Shown here: positions 31,525 to 40,174 of the stretch, piece after piece
Numbering within the stretch: the first letter of the stretch is position 1
Layout: each line of letters opens with the position of its first letter
Source of the DNA: Streptomyces sp. S465
GTDB taxonomy: Bacteria > Actinomycetota > Actinomycetes > Streptomycetales > Streptomycetaceae
Length of the DNA: 64,000 nucleotides
Reading direction: 5' to 3'
NCBI RefSeq assembly: GCF_026898115.1
Contig: NZ_CP114036.1
Coordinates: 496,001 to 560,000, forward strand
Position numbers and translations under genes: made by a program
Notes under the pieces: generated by a model
The model's input: only the letters and a program-made list of their open reading frames with translations
Told to the model about the DNA's origin: nothing
The model's database searches: none

Positions 31525-32535
31525 CTACCCCCGGAGCACCGACGACAGCCGCGCGGCCGGTGGTTCGCCGTCGAGGAAGTCCAGCAGCTCGCCGCGGGTC
31601 GGCCCGGTGGCGGGGCCGTGCCGGGTGACCGCGTAGGCGGCCGCGGCGTTGGCACCGCGCACGGCGGTGTCCGGGTCCAGTCCGTGGCCGAGGAGGGCCA
31701 GGAACGCTCCGGTGTGGGCGTCGCCCGCGCCGTTGCTGTCGACCGCGGTCACCCGGCGGCCGGGAATGTGCAGGGCCTCCCCGCCGGGCGGGACCAGCCA
31801 GCAGCCGGCCGCGTCGGCCCGCAGCAGCACTCCGGTGCGGGGGCCCAGCCGGGCGGCGAGCGCGGCCGCGGCCTCCCGCGGGTCGTCCCGGCCGGTCAGC
31901 AGCCGCCCCTCACGCTGGTTGCAGCTGATCCAGTCGCAGCGCGCCAGGACGGGTTCCAGCACCTCCTCGGGGATCTGGTCGACCAGGGGGCCCGGATCGA
32001 GGAAGACCCGGATGTGCTCCGGCAGCCGCGCGACGAGTGAGGCCAGGACGGGCCCGTTGACCGGGTAGGCGAGCCCGTATCCGGAGATCTGCACCAGGTC
32101 GCCGGGGCGCAGCGCGGCGAGCACGGCCGCCGCGTCGGTCTCGGTCAGCCGGGCCTCCGCCCCGAGGCTGGTGGCGAAGGTGCGCTCACCGCCGCCGTCC
32201 ACGAAGGCCACGCAGAATCCGGTGTCCGCCTCCGCGAGCGCGGGCAGCACCACCTCGATGCCCTCCCGGGCGAGATCGGCCCGCACCCGGTCGCCGAACG
32301 GCCCGGTGCCGTGGGCCCCCGCGTACACGGCCGCCAGGCCCAGGCGGCGGGCGGCGGCCAGGACGTTGAATCCGCCGCCCGTGGTGAAGGTGGTGTCCCC
32401 GGAGACGACGTCGCCGCCGCGTTCGGGCAGCGCGGGCACCCGCATCACCAGGTCGACGATGGTGTTGCCGACCAGGACCAGCCGGCCGCCGGTGGCATCG
32501 CCGAGGACGCCGGGGACGCCGTCGCGGCCGCTCAT
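31525..32535 (-). CDS. PfkB-family carbohydrate/nucleoside kinase (YegV-like)
   Basis: This is a 336-aa ribokinase-superfamily kinase. The N-terminal GNTIVDLVMRVPALPERGGD and GGGFNVLAAARRLG belong to the sugar-binding lid region. The C-terminal signature DSNGAGDAHTGAFLA has the catalytic base Asp. The ATG overlaps the permease stop as ATGA. With the ADP-ribosylglycohydrolase, permease and GntR genes upstream it forms the same functional set as E. coli yegTUVW, so it probably phosphorylates a nucleoside or the sugar freed from one. Confidence 0.88.
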   Translation of the reverse strand: MSGRDGVPGVLGDATGGRLVLVGNTIVDLVMRVPALPERGGDVVSGDTTFTTGGGFNVLAAARRLGLAAVYAGAHGTGPFGDRVRADLAREGIEVVLPALAEADTGFCVAFVDGGGERTFATSLGAEARLTETDAAAVLAALRPGDLVQISGYGLAYPVNGPVLASLVARLPEHIRVFLDPGPLVDQIPEEVLEPVLARCDWISCNQREGRLLTGRDDPREAAAALAARLGPRTGVLLRADAAGCWLVPPGGEALHIPGRRVTAVDSNGAGDAHTGAFLALLGHGLDPDTAVRGANAAAAYAVTRHGPATGPTRGELLDFLDGEPPAARLSSVLRG

Positions 32536-34031
32536 GAGGTCTCCCGCGCGGTCGGAGCGGGCGTGCCCTGCCGCTGCTCCTGAGTCTCCGCTCCGGCCGC
32601 CTCCGCGCGGACGGTGCCGTCCAGTTTGCGCAGCAGCGCGTAGCCGGCGGCCGCGAGCGCCAGGGTCACCACCCACCCCAGTCCGTTGGACCCGATCCAG
32701 CTGTGTGCGAACGGCCCGGAGAACCACACGTCGGTCGCGCTGGTGCTCGCCTCGGTGAACAGCAGGCCCACCACGATGGCGGCCGCCCAGGCGACCATCG
32801 CGGCCCAGGCGACCCCGCCCCGGAACCAGTAGCGGCTGGACGGCCCGACGTTCATCAGGGCCGCGCCGTCGTAGGACCGGCGGAGCACCAGGTCGACCGC
32901 GAAGACGCCCACCCAGGCGTTGATGGGCACGGCGAGCAGCGTGAGGAAGGTGATGAACGGGCCGTAGAAGTCCTTGGCGATCAGGATGAAGTAGATCCCG
33001 CCCGCGAAGGTGACGACCACGTCCAGGCCCACGGCGAGGGTACGCCGGACCCGTATCCCCAGGGTGATCATGGTGAGTCCGGCCGAGTAGACGGACAGGT
33101 GGTTGGAGAGCAGCAGTCCGCCGAACGCGGCGATCAGGTACGGGATGGACATCCACGACGGCAGCATCGTGTCGATCGCCGAGACCGGGTCGGAGGCGGA
33201 GGCGAGATCCGGTTCGCCCGCCGCGAGCAGTGAGCCCAGCGAGATCAGCACGACCAGCGGGATACCGGCGCCGAAGGCGGAGGCCGCCACCAGCCTGCCG
33301 CCGGGAATCCGCCGGGGCAGATAACGGGCGTAGTCGGCACCCGTGTTGGCCCAGCCGATCCCGGTGCCGGCGGCGATCATGCCGACGCCCACGACCATGG
33401 AGCTCACCGGCCCGGCCTGGGCGTGGAAAACCCTCGCCCAGTCCACGGTGGTCACGAGAAAGGCGATCACGACCAGGTTGAGCAGGCCGAAGAGATAACT
33501 GGCCCACTTGTTGATCCACATGATGGTGGCGTGTCCGAGGCCGCTGATCAGCAGGGTGCAGCCGATGAAGACCAGCAGACACACCACGGTGAGGACGGTG
33601 TTCCGCCGGATACCGAAGGCGGCGTCGAGCAGGGCCAGCAGCGCGAAGGCGGCCGTGGTGGTGTTGATGGTCTCCCAGCCGAGCCGGCTCATCCAGGTGA
33701 CCAGGGTGGGGCCCGCGTTGCCGCGGACCCCGAACACCGCGCGGGAGAGCGTGAGGGCGGGCGCTCCGCCCCGTTTCCCGGCGATGCTGAGGCCGCCCAC
33801 CAGGGCGAACGAGCCGAAGGACCCGAGCACGGCCACGACGGCCGCTTGCCAGATGTTCAGGCCGCGGAAGCTGACCAGCGCCGCGCCGAGCGGCAGGCCG
33901 AGGATGCTGATGTTCGCGGCGAACCAGGTCCAGAACATCTGGGCCGCGTGGCCGTGGCGCTCGGCGTCCGGAACCGGTTCGATGCCTCGGGTCTCCACGG
34001 AGCCGACGCGGTCGTTGTCTGAAGCCGCCAT
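32532..34031 (-). CDS. NCS1-family nucleobase/nucleoside permease
   Basis: This is a 499-aa, about 12-span permease of the nucleobase:cation symporter-1 family. It has FWTWFAANISILGLPLGAAL at the first helix, SRAVFGVRGNAGPTLVTWMSRLGWE and NTGADYARYLPR. These proteins import cytosine, allantoin, hydantoins, uracil or similar compounds. It occupies the position of the MFS nucleoside transporter YegT in the E. coli cluster. It is followed directly by the PfkB kinase. Confidence 0.9.
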   Translation of the reverse strand: MAASDNDRVGSVETRGIEPVPDAERHGHAAQMFWTWFAANISILGLPLGAALVSFRGLNIWQAAVVAVLGSFGSFALVGGLSIAGKRGGAPALTLSRAVFGVRGNAGPTLVTWMSRLGWETINTTTAAFALLALLDAAFGIRRNTVLTVVCLLVFIGCTLLISGLGHATIMWINKWASYLFGLLNLVVIAFLVTTVDWARVFHAQAGPVSSMVVGVGMIAAGTGIGWANTGADYARYLPRRIPGGRLVAASAFGAGIPLVVLISLGSLLAAGEPDLASASDPVSAIDTMLPSWMSIPYLIAAFGGLLLSNHLSVYSAGLTMITLGIRVRRTLAVGLDVVVTFAGGIYFILIAKDFYGPFITFLTLLAVPINAWVGVFAVDLVLRRSYDGAALMNVGPSSRYWFRGGVAWAAMVAWAAAIVVGLLFTEASTSATDVWFSGPFAHSWIGSNGLGWVVTLALAAAGYALLRKLDGTVRAEAAGAETQEQRQGTPAPTARETS

Positions 34032-34103
34032 GGTGGTACCTGTCTTTCTGTCCGGGGGCCCGTTGGGGGGCGCTCCGGTGCGGATCTGGGGGCGGTCACA
34101 GGG

Positions 34104-35111
34104 TCACTCGGCCGTGCCGGCGCGCAGCGCGAGCAGGGCCGTGGCCAGCGGTTCCAGGTCGAGACCGTTGACCGAACGCACGGTGGCGAGGGCCTCCTCG
34201 GGCAGTCCCGAGGCGCCGCCGACGGCGCCCGCGACGGCACCGGCGATGGCGCCGATGGTGTCGCAGTCACCGCCGAGGTTGGCCGCCAGCAGGCAGGCCC
34301 GCCATGGGTCGCCCTCGGCGAGGGCCAGCACGGCGAAGGCGGCGGGGACCGACTCCTGGCTGGCGACGCTGGTCCCGACCAGGTCACATATGCGGTCCAG
34401 GGCCTGCCGCTCGGGCAGATCGCGGACCAGTTCCACGGCCCAGCGGATCCGGGCCGCGATATCGGCGCCGGCGACCCAGTGGCCGCGCTCGACGCCGGCC
34501 TCGGCCGCCGTGACCGCCGCCTCGAAGGCGTCCTCCAGATCGCCGCCGTCGACGCCCCGGCTCACCGCCGCGGCCACGGCGGCGGCGGAGGCGATGCCGA
34601 TGGAGGTGTCATGGGTGACCTGGCACGCCTCCGCGACCCGGTCGAGGAACGGCTCCAGTGGCTGGTCCCGGAAGGCGACGCCCACGGGGGTGATGCGCAT
34701 CGCCGCGCCGTTGGTGGCACCGGACTTGCCCGCCTCGTGCGGCGGCACGCCACGGGACACGGCTTCCAGGGCGGCCTTGGTGGAGGGACCGAGCAGGTCG
34801 AAGGAGCCCTTGGCCTTCATGGCCCGCTCCCACTCCAGAAGCTCGTGCGCGAGCCGCAGCGGGTCGATGCGTCCGCCGGACCCGGTCAGCAGCCGGCCGA
34901 CGACAACGGCCTGATCGGTGTCGTCGGTGACCGAACCGGCGGGCATTCCGGCGCTCACCGGGTTGTCCGGCGGGCCGGGTTCGAAATCGGTGACGACGCC
35001 GAACCGGGCGACGATCGACCGCCGGGACATGATCTGGGTGGGCATACCGAGGGCATCGCCCATCGCCAGGCCGTACAGAGCGCCGAGCGCGCGGTCGTGC
35101 TGGTGGTTCAT
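34104..35111 (-). CDS. ADP-ribosylglycohydrolase-family hydrolase (YegU-like)
   Basis: This is a 335-aa DraG/ADPRH-fold enzyme that hydrolyses N- or O-glycosidic bonds to ribose. The binuclear-metal ligands are visible in SVTDDTDQ near 61-68 and GGDCDTIGAIAGAVAGA near the C-terminus, and the N-terminal GALYGLAMGDALGMP is typical. In this gene set it would act on the imported nucleoside-like compound. The ATG at 35111 is used because of two good tandem AGGAAGACC sites just upstream. It is the second gene of the GntR-led operon. Confidence 0.9.
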   Translation of the reverse strand: MNHQHDRALGALYGLAMGDALGMPTQIMSRRSIVARFGVVTDFEPGPPDNPVSAGMPAGSVTDDTDQAVVVGRLLTGSGGRIDPLRLAHELLEWERAMKAKGSFDLLGPSTKAALEAVSRGVPPHEAGKSGATNGAAMRITPVGVAFRDQPLEPFLDRVAEACQVTHDTSIGIASAAAVAAAVSRGVDGGDLEDAFEAAVTAAEAGVERGHWVAGADIAARIRWAVELVRDLPERQALDRICDLVGTSVASQESVPAAFAVLALAEGDPWRACLLAANLGGDCDTIGAIAGAVAGAVGGASGLPEEALATVRSVNGLDLEPLATALLALRAGTAE

Positions 35112-35113
35112 CC

Positions 35114-35137
35114 GGTCTTCCTGTCGGTCTTCCTGTC
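35114..35137. repeat. 12-bp tandem duplication that doubles the ribosome-binding site
   Basis: GGTCTTCCTGTC occurs twice back to back. On the coding (minus) strand this gives two AGGAAGACC Shine-Dalgarno-like sites before the ADP-ribosylglycohydrolase ATG. Confidence 0.75.
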
Positions 35138-35220
35138 GGGGTTCGCACTGGTCTGCCCGGCGGCCCCGCCGGCGGGTGCCGAGGTGGTGCGGCGGGTCCG
35201 GGCGCACGCCGGGGGGCGGC

Positions 35221-35937
35221 TCATCCGGGCTGCTCGCCGAAGCCGAGGTGCAGCTGGAAGCGGGCGGGGTCCAGCAGGCTGGTCACCTGCTCGACGATCC
35301 CGCCGTCGGCCCCACGGCCGATCCGGCGGGTGTTGAGCCAGACCTCGCCCTCCCGGCGGCGCAGCGGTGTCGCCTCCTCGGCGGTCAGCTGCCGTACGGA
35401 CGCCCACTCGTCCCCGTGCGTGGCCCGCAGGCCGACCGCGGCGAGGGTTTTGGTGAGCGAGCCGTCCAGGAGTCCGCCGAGCGGGACCTCGGCCAGCGCC
35501 GGGACCATCGGCACCCGGCTGCGCTCCAGCGCGACGGGAGTGCCCTCCGGCAGCACCCGCAACCGGTCCAGCGCCATGAACTCGACGCCCTCGATGCCGA
35601 GTTCACCGGCCAGCCGGGCATCGCGCACCACGTCCAGACGGAGGACCTCGGTGGTGATCCGGGCGCCCTGGTCGGCCAGTGCCCTGGTCCATCCCAGGCG
35701 GTTGTCCAGCAGCCCGCCGTCGAAGGTGACGAACGAGCCGACACCCGCGTGCGTGGAGATCAGCCCTTGTTTGCTGAGCTCGTCCAGTGCCTGCCGAACG
35801 GTGGCCCTGCTGACCGAGAAGCGCCGGGTCAGCGCGTGTTCGCCGGGCAGCCTGCTGCCCGGTTCCAGGGCGCCACTGTGGATCTCACGGGCCAGAACGC
35901 GGGCGATGCGCTGATGCTTGAGGACCTGTTTAGGCAT
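35221..35937 (-). CDS. GntR-family regulator with UTRA effector domain (HutC subfamily)
   Basis: This is a 238-aa regulator. The winged-helix domain spans residues 5-70 (REIHSGALEPGSRLPGEHALTRRFSVSRATVRQALDEL), and the UTRA ligand domain runs from about 95 to the end. It is the first gene of the operon, which fits self-regulation and sensing of the imported compound, like YegW. Short repeats with 10-bp spacing lie just upstream of its start. Confidence 0.92.
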   Translation of the reverse strand: MPKQVLKHQRIARVLAREIHSGALEPGSRLPGEHALTRRFSVSRATVRQALDELSKQGLISTHAGVGSFVTFDGGLLDNRLGWTRALADQGARITTEVLRLDVVRDARLAGELGIEGVEFMALDRLRVLPEGTPVALERSRVPMVPALAEVPLGGLLDGSLTKTLAAVGLRATHGDEWASVRQLTAEEATPLRRREGEVWLNTRRIGRGADGGIVEQVTSLLDPARFQLHLGFGEQPG

Positions 35938-35959
35938 GTCCGGACGTTAGCCATACATG

Positions 35960-35987
35960 TCCAGTCCTGTCTAGTCCCATCCAGCGC
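35960..35987. promoter_or_regulatory. Helically phased short repeats upstream of gntR
   Basis: TCCAGTCCTG, TCTAGTCCCA and TCCAGCGCCC lie head to tail at exact 10-bp spacing, 23 bp upstream of the gntR start. They may form the operator of the GntR protein. Confidence 0.4.
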
Positions 35988-36074
35988 CCTGTCCCATCTG
36001 GCCTGGACCGGAACGCATGGCCCACGTGTCCGCCGGGGCGTGTCCGGGTGCCTGGTACTGGTGTGGATAGGCTC

Positions 36075-36113
36075 CGTACGGCTCGCCACCGAAGACGGGT
36101 GGCGAGCCGTACG
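36075..36113 (-). terminator. Hairpin terminator of the alpha/beta hydrolase gene
   Basis: This is a perfect 16-bp stem (CGTACGGCTCGCCACC at 36075-36090 with 36098-36113) and a 7-nt loop, 17 nt past the hydrolase stop. Confidence 0.88.
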
Positions 36114-36130
36114 CGGACGTCGACCGGCCG

Positions 36131-36865
36131 TCAGGCGGCGTCGTGCAGGATCGCCGCCAGCTCGCTTGGCCGGTCGAACATCGGCCAGTGCCAGCCGGGC
36201 AGCTCGCGGTGGTCCCAGTCGTCGGTCGCCATGTGGCGGAAGGCCGGTACGGTGGCGGCCACCGCCCGTACCTGCTCCACCGGGAAGCTGCACAGCACAT
36301 GCAGCCGCGGCAGCTTCTCCCACGCCCCGGTCAGCCGGACCGGAGTGGTGGCGGTGGCCCACGGCTGCGGCGCCGACAGCCGCGTCAGCCGTTCGAGCGT
36401 GTGCTCGGGCAGCCCGGACGCCTCGGCGGCCGTCCGCTGCCACGGCGGTGGCGGCAGCCGCCAGCCGTCTCCCTCCGCGCGCACCAGCTCGGCGTTGTGG
36501 GCCCGTTCCTCCGGCGGGGTGAACTCCGCGTGGGACATTCCGTCCGGCAGCGGTCCGCTGTCGATGAACACCAGCCGGCTGATCCGCTCCGGCATCCGGT
36601 CCGCCACGCTCGGGATCACCACCGCACCGGCGTAGCTGTGCCCGACCAGCACCACGTCGCGCAGGTCCTCGTAACGGATCAGGTTGAGCACATCGGTGAT
36701 GTGCGTCTCCAGGTCGGTGTCGGGCCGGGCCAGATGCGCCCGTTCGCCCATCCCGGTCAGGCTGAGCGAGTGGACGTCGTGCCCACGGCCGCGCAGGTCG
36801 GCCGCCACGGAAGCCCAGGCCCAGGCTCCGAGCCAGAATCCGGGAACGAGTACGTAAGTTGCCAT
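36131..36865 (-). CDS. Alpha/beta-fold hydrolase (esterase/MenH-like)
   Basis: This is a 244-aa hydrolase. The oxyanion region is VPGFWLGAWAW, the nucleophile elbow GHSYAG near residue 75, and the catalytic His lies in the C-terminal GWHWPMFDRP. It resembles the salicylate-esterase/hydroxynitrile-lyase-like group common in streptomycetes. The substrate is unknown. It is divergent from a WYL-domain regulator with a clear palindrome between them, so that regulator probably controls it. Confidence 0.85.
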   Translation of the reverse strand: MATYVLVPGFWLGAWAWASVAADLRGRGHDVHSLSLTGMGERAHLARPDTDLETHITDVLNLIRYEDLRDVVLVGHSYAGAVVIPSVADRMPERISRLVFIDSGPLPDGMSHAEFTPPEERAHNAELVRAEGDGWRLPPPPWQRTAAEASGLPEHTLERLTRLSAPQPWATATTPVRLTGAWEKLPRLHVLCSFPVEQVRAVAATVPAFRHMATDDWDHRELPGWHWPMFDRPSELAAILHDAA

Positions 36866-36884
36866 GGTCCTTACGCTAGGACCG

Positions 36885-36909
36885 ATACCGGGCAGGACCC
36901 GCCCGGTAT
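36885..36909. promoter_or_regulatory. Inverted repeat between divergent hydrolase and WYL genes
   Basis: ATACCGGGC (36885-36893) is mirrored perfectly by GCCCGGTAT (36901-36909) across a 7-bp spacer. The 62-bp gap holds both promoters, so this is the likely operator of the WYL protein. Confidence 0.6.
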
Positions 36910-36927
36910 GCGCGGGATACTTCGGGC

Positions 36928-38088
36928 ATGAACCGACCGACTGCCCGCGTGCTCGCCCTGCTGGAGATCCTCCAGGCCGGTGGCACCCGCACCGTCGCCG
37001 ACCTGGCCGACCGGCTCGGCGTGGACGAACGCACCGTCCGGCGCTACGTCGGCCACCTGGTCGACCTGGACGTCCCGGTCCGGTCGGTGCGCGGCCGATA
37101 CGGCGGCTACCGGCTCGCCCCCGGCTACCGGATGCCTCCGCTGATGCTCACCGACGAGGAGGCGCTGGCCGTGCTGCTCGGACTGGTCGCCGGCCGGCGG
37201 GCCGGGCTGGTGACCACGTCCGTCGCGGCGGCGGAGAGCGCCGCCGCCAAGGTGCGCCGGGTGCTGCCCGAGGCGCTCGGCCGCCGGCTGGACGCGCTGC
37301 TGGCGACCGCCGACTTCACCACCCCGAGCCGGCCCGTGGTCGTCCCCGAGACGGATGTGCTGCTGGTGCTCGCGGAGGCCGCGCGGGACCGCCGGCCGGT
37401 CGCCATCGGCTACACCGCGTGGAAGGGCCGGCGCAGCGAGCGCACCGTGTGCCCGTACGGGATCGTCGCCCACTCCGGGCGCTGGTACGTGACCGGGGCG
37501 GACTCGGCCAGTGGCGAGGTGCGCATGTTCCGGCTGGACCGGATCGAGAGCGCGACGGTGCTGCCGGGGTCGTTCGAGGTGCCCACGGGGTTCGACCCGG
37601 CCGCCCGGGTGCTGTCCGGGCTCGCCGGGGTGCCCTATTCGCACGAGGTGTCGCTGCGGGTCCACGGCACGGTCGAGCAGGTCCGCCACCGCCTCCCGCC
37701 GGGCCTGGCCACCGTGACGGAGCTCGCGTCCGGCCCGGCGCGGGACACCGCCTCGGGCACCGACGCGGATACTGCCTCGGGCACCGACTCGGCGGCGGCC
37801 GGTGACGCGGCACGGACCGCCGGTCCACCGCCACCGGCCGCCTCCGGGGCGGAGGAAGGCGGCGGTTGGGTGCGGGTCCGGTTGCGTGCCGAGCGGCTGG
37901 AGTGGGTCCCCTCCGTGCTCGCCTGGCTGGATCTGCCGTTCGTGATCGAGTATCCGGACGCCCTGCGCGGCCATGTGCGCGCCCTGGCCCGACGCCTCGC
38001 CGACTGCGCCGACGCGGTCCCCGGCACCGCCGACGGGGAGGCGCCGGCGGGCACGGATACCGCACACTCCGGATCGTCACCTACTTGA
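36928..38088 (+). CDS. HTH/WYL-domain transcriptional regulator (YafY type)
   Basis: This is a 386-aa regulator. The N-terminal helix-turn-helix (residues 1-60) has TVADLADRLGVDERTVRRYVGHL. A WYL domain at about 140-220 has VAIGYTAWKGRRSERTVCPYGIV and GRWYVTGAD. The C-terminal WCX-type extension is interrupted by a low-complexity Thr/Ser/Asp/Ala segment near 275-300 with repeated DTASGTD. It is divergent from the hydrolase gene. Confidence 0.9.
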   Translation: MNRPTARVLALLEILQAGGTRTVADLADRLGVDERTVRRYVGHLVDLDVPVRSVRGRYGGYRLAPGYRMPPLMLTDEEALAVLLGLVAGRRAGLVTTSVAAAESAAAKVRRVLPEALGRRLDALLATADFTTPSRPVVVPETDVLLVLAEAARDRRPVAIGYTAWKGRRSERTVCPYGIVAHSGRWYVTGADSASGEVRMFRLDRIESATVLPGSFEVPTGFDPAARVLSGLAGVPYSHEVSLRVHGTVEQVRHRLPPGLATVTELASGPARDTASGTDADTASGTDSAAAGDAARTAGPPPPAASGAEEGGGWVRVRLRAERLEWVPSVLAWLDLPFVIEYPDALRGHVRALARRLADCADAVPGTADGEAPAGTDTAHSGSSPT

Positions 38089-38161
38089 CGGGTGACGAAC
38101 GTGGCTGCGAGCATCGGCTGGACGGAGCGGTTGCCTCCCCGACTACCGAAGGGACCATGTG

Positions 38162-38338
38162 ATGTCGCATACGCGGGATGTCCCGGATGCCGCGGAGGCG
38201 GTGCGCCGTGCCCGGTTCGGCACACTGCCGGAGCGCATCCGGCTGGAGGACACGGTGGAAGAGCGGGCGGCCATCGCGCCGGATCCCGCGAAGGACACGT
38301 TCAACCCCGACGAATGGCTCGTGCGCCACTGCCTGTGA
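38162..38338 (+). CDS. Small 58-aa protein, unknown function
   Basis: A short ORF (ATG at 38162, TGA at 38336-38338) is preceded by GAAGGGACC at a workable distance. The peptide has AVRRARFGTLPERIRLEDTV, then DPAKDTFNPDEWLVRHCL at the end. Charged composition and codon use look like a real streptomycete gene. I do not recognise a named family. A hairpin follows at 38396-38414. It lies downstream of the WYL regulator and convergent with the TauE-type gene. Confidence 0.6.
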   Translation: MSHTRDVPDAAEAVRRARFGTLPERIRLEDTVEERAAIAPDPAKDTFNPDEWLVRHCL

Positions 38339-38395
38339 GCCGGGCCGGTCGCAACGGTGGACGGCGTCCGCGCCCATGAGCTGTCTCCCCATGGC

Positions 38396-38414
38396 CCGAG
38401 CCGCACCGGCTCGG
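38396..38414. terminator. Short hairpin between convergent genes
   Basis: CCGAGCCG pairs with CGGCTCGG around a CAC loop. It lies between the 58-aa ORF and the convergent TauE/SafE gene. Confidence 0.5.
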
Positions 38415-38474
38415 CCGGAACACCCGAGGTGAGCTACGCCGCCAACGGCCCCCGGTGCGGAGGGTGGTGACGGG

Positions 38475-39281
38475 TCAGATCCCCGTGGCGACCATCACGA
38501 CCGACACGAGCACGAGAAGGGCGATGTAGGCCAGGGAGTGGATACGGTCCGGAACACGTCCGGCGACACGCCTGGCCACGGCGATGGTGGGCAGTGATCC
38601 GCTGAGCAGAGCGGCACAGGCCACGAGGTCCACGTAGCCGAAACGGCCCGCGTGCGCCGGGACGGCGGGGGCGAGCGCGTAGACGACGGTACCGGCCACG
38701 GCCACGGGAACGCTGAGGGGGTTGGCCATCGCGATGGCGTTGGCCATCGGCAGGCCCCTGCGCCGCAGGAGAGGGACGGTCATGACGCTGCCGCCCACCC
38801 CCAGACAGGAGGCGACCGCGCCGATCCCGACCCCGCCGAACCTCGTGGCGGCCCGCCCGAGGGGCTGCGGCCGCTCATGGTGGGCGACCGACAGAAACCC
38901 CTTTCGCAGCAGGCTGTCGGCGATCGTCACCAGCAGATAGACGATGAAGAGGACACGCAGCAGCGTGCCACCGATCCAGGTCGCCACAAAGGATCCGGCG
39001 ACCGCGCCGACCATGATGAACGCCGCCAGCGGCCATACGTACTCCCGGCGAAGCCGGCCCTGACGCAGCTGCGCCAGGGCCGCGACCACGGCGTTCACCA
39101 GCATCACCGCCGTCGATGTCGCCACCGCGACATGCATGGCGTCGGTACCGGAACCGGCTGTGGCACGCAGGAAGCCGTAGACGACGGGGACGGTGATGAA
39201 GCCGCCGCCGAAACCGAAGAACACCGTGGTGACACCGGTCAGGCAGCCGAACAGGAACAGGACGAGGAACGAGGTCAGCAC
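38475..39281 (-). CDS. TauE/SafE family membrane transporter
   Basis: This is a 268-aa protein with about eight hydrophobic spans in two repeated halves, each opening with a Gly-rich helix (GFGGGFITVPVVYG near 23 and GVGGSVMTVPLL near 160). This is the TauE/SafE (DUF81) pattern. Members export sulfite, sulfoacetate or other organic anions. No sulfonate enzyme is adjacent. It is divergent from an AraC gene with a cupin-like sensor, which could control it. Confidence 0.88.
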   Translation of the reverse strand: MLTSFLVLFLFGCLTGVTTVFFGFGGGFITVPVVYGFLRATAGSGTDAMHVAVATSTAVMLVNAVVAALAQLRQGRLRREYVWPLAAFIMVGAVAGSFVATWIGGTLLRVLFIVYLLVTIADSLLRKGFLSVAHHERPQPLGRAATRFGGVGIGAVASCLGVGGSVMTVPLLRRRGLPMANAIAMANPLSVPVAVAGTVVYALAPAVPAHAGRFGYVDLVACAALLSGSLPTIAVARRVAGRVPDRIHSLAYIALLVLVSVVMVATGI

Positions 39282-39382
39282 GGAAAGGACGCTATGAGTT
39301 CCCCGTTCTGGCGAGCAATCGATCGATCGCCATTTCCTTACGCGCAGCGGACACCCCGGCCGGACCGGCGTAGTCTCGTGCC

Positions 39383-40174
39383 GTGCGCAACATCCCCGTG
39401 GCGGAGGTGGACGACCTCGACCGGGCCGTGCTGGCCATCGGCACCGACTACCCCCACGATTACCTCCTCGCCCGCCATGAGCATCGCCGTGCCCAGGTCC
39501 TCTACGCCGCCACCGGCGTCATGCGGGTGGAGACCGCGGAGGGCGCCTGGACCGTGCCCACGGCCCGCGCCGTACTGATCCCGCCCAGGACCCCGCACCA
39601 GGTCACCATGGTGGGGGTCAGCACCCGCAGCCTCTACATCGAACCCGGCGCCGTGCCGTGGTTCCCTCCGCACTGCCGGGTCGTCGAGGTCTCCGCCCTG
39701 CTGCGGGCGCTCATCCTCGACGCCGTCGAGATGGAGCCCCGCTACCCCGACCACGGCCGCGACGCCACCCTCGTCAGCCTCATCCTCCACGAGCTCAGAA
39801 ACCTCACCCCGCTCCCCCTCGACGTCCCGTTCCCCACCGATCCGGGGCTGCGCCGGCTGTGCGAGGCGTTTCTGCGCGCCCCCGACATCCATGACCCACC
39901 CGCTCGCTGGGCCGCGGCCCTCAACGTCAGCGCACGCACGCTCGGCCGTCTGTTCCACCGGGACACCGGGATGAGCTTCCAGCAATGGCGGCAACGGGCC
40001 TGCATCGCGCACTCCTTGCAGCAGATGGCGGCGGGGGTACCGGTGACCCGCCTCGCGGCCGCCCTCGGTTACGACAACCCCGCCGCGTTCACGGCCGCCT
40101 TCAAAAAGCTGCTCGGCCGCCCGCCGACCGCCTTCCACACCGGGGCAGGTCCGGGGCGCCAGGGTGCTCGGTGA
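39383..40174 (+). CDS. AraC family regulator with N-terminal cupin-like sensor
   Basis: This is a 263-aa regulator. The N-terminal cupin-type domain has HEHRRAQVLYAATGVMRVET and IPPRTPHQVTM (about 31-83). The C-terminal double helix-turn-helix has AAALNVSARTLGRLFHRDTGMSFQQWRQRACI and VTRLAAALGYDNPAAFTAAFKKLLGRPPTAF. The 101-bp gap to the divergent TauE-type gene contains the 10-bp palindrome ATCGATCGAT at 39318-39327, a possible binding site. Confidence 0.92.
   Translation: MRNIPVAEVDDLDRAVLAIGTDYPHDYLLARHEHRRAQVLYAATGVMRVETAEGAWTVPTARAVLIPPRTPHQVTMVGVSTRSLYIEPGAVPWFPPHCRVVEVSALLRALILDAVEMEPRYPDHGRDATLVSLILHELRNLTPLPLDVPFPTDPGLRRLCEAFLRAPDIHDPPARWAAALNVSARTLGRLFHRDTGMSFQQWRQRACIAHSLQQMAAGVPVTRLAAALGYDNPAAFTAAFKKLLGRPPTAFHTGAGPGRQGAR

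Noticed and set aside
28797..31628. 943-aa plus-strand ORF through the PNPOx-VanB-SIP genes
   Set aside because: Off-frame reading of four well-supported genes; no recognisable domain.
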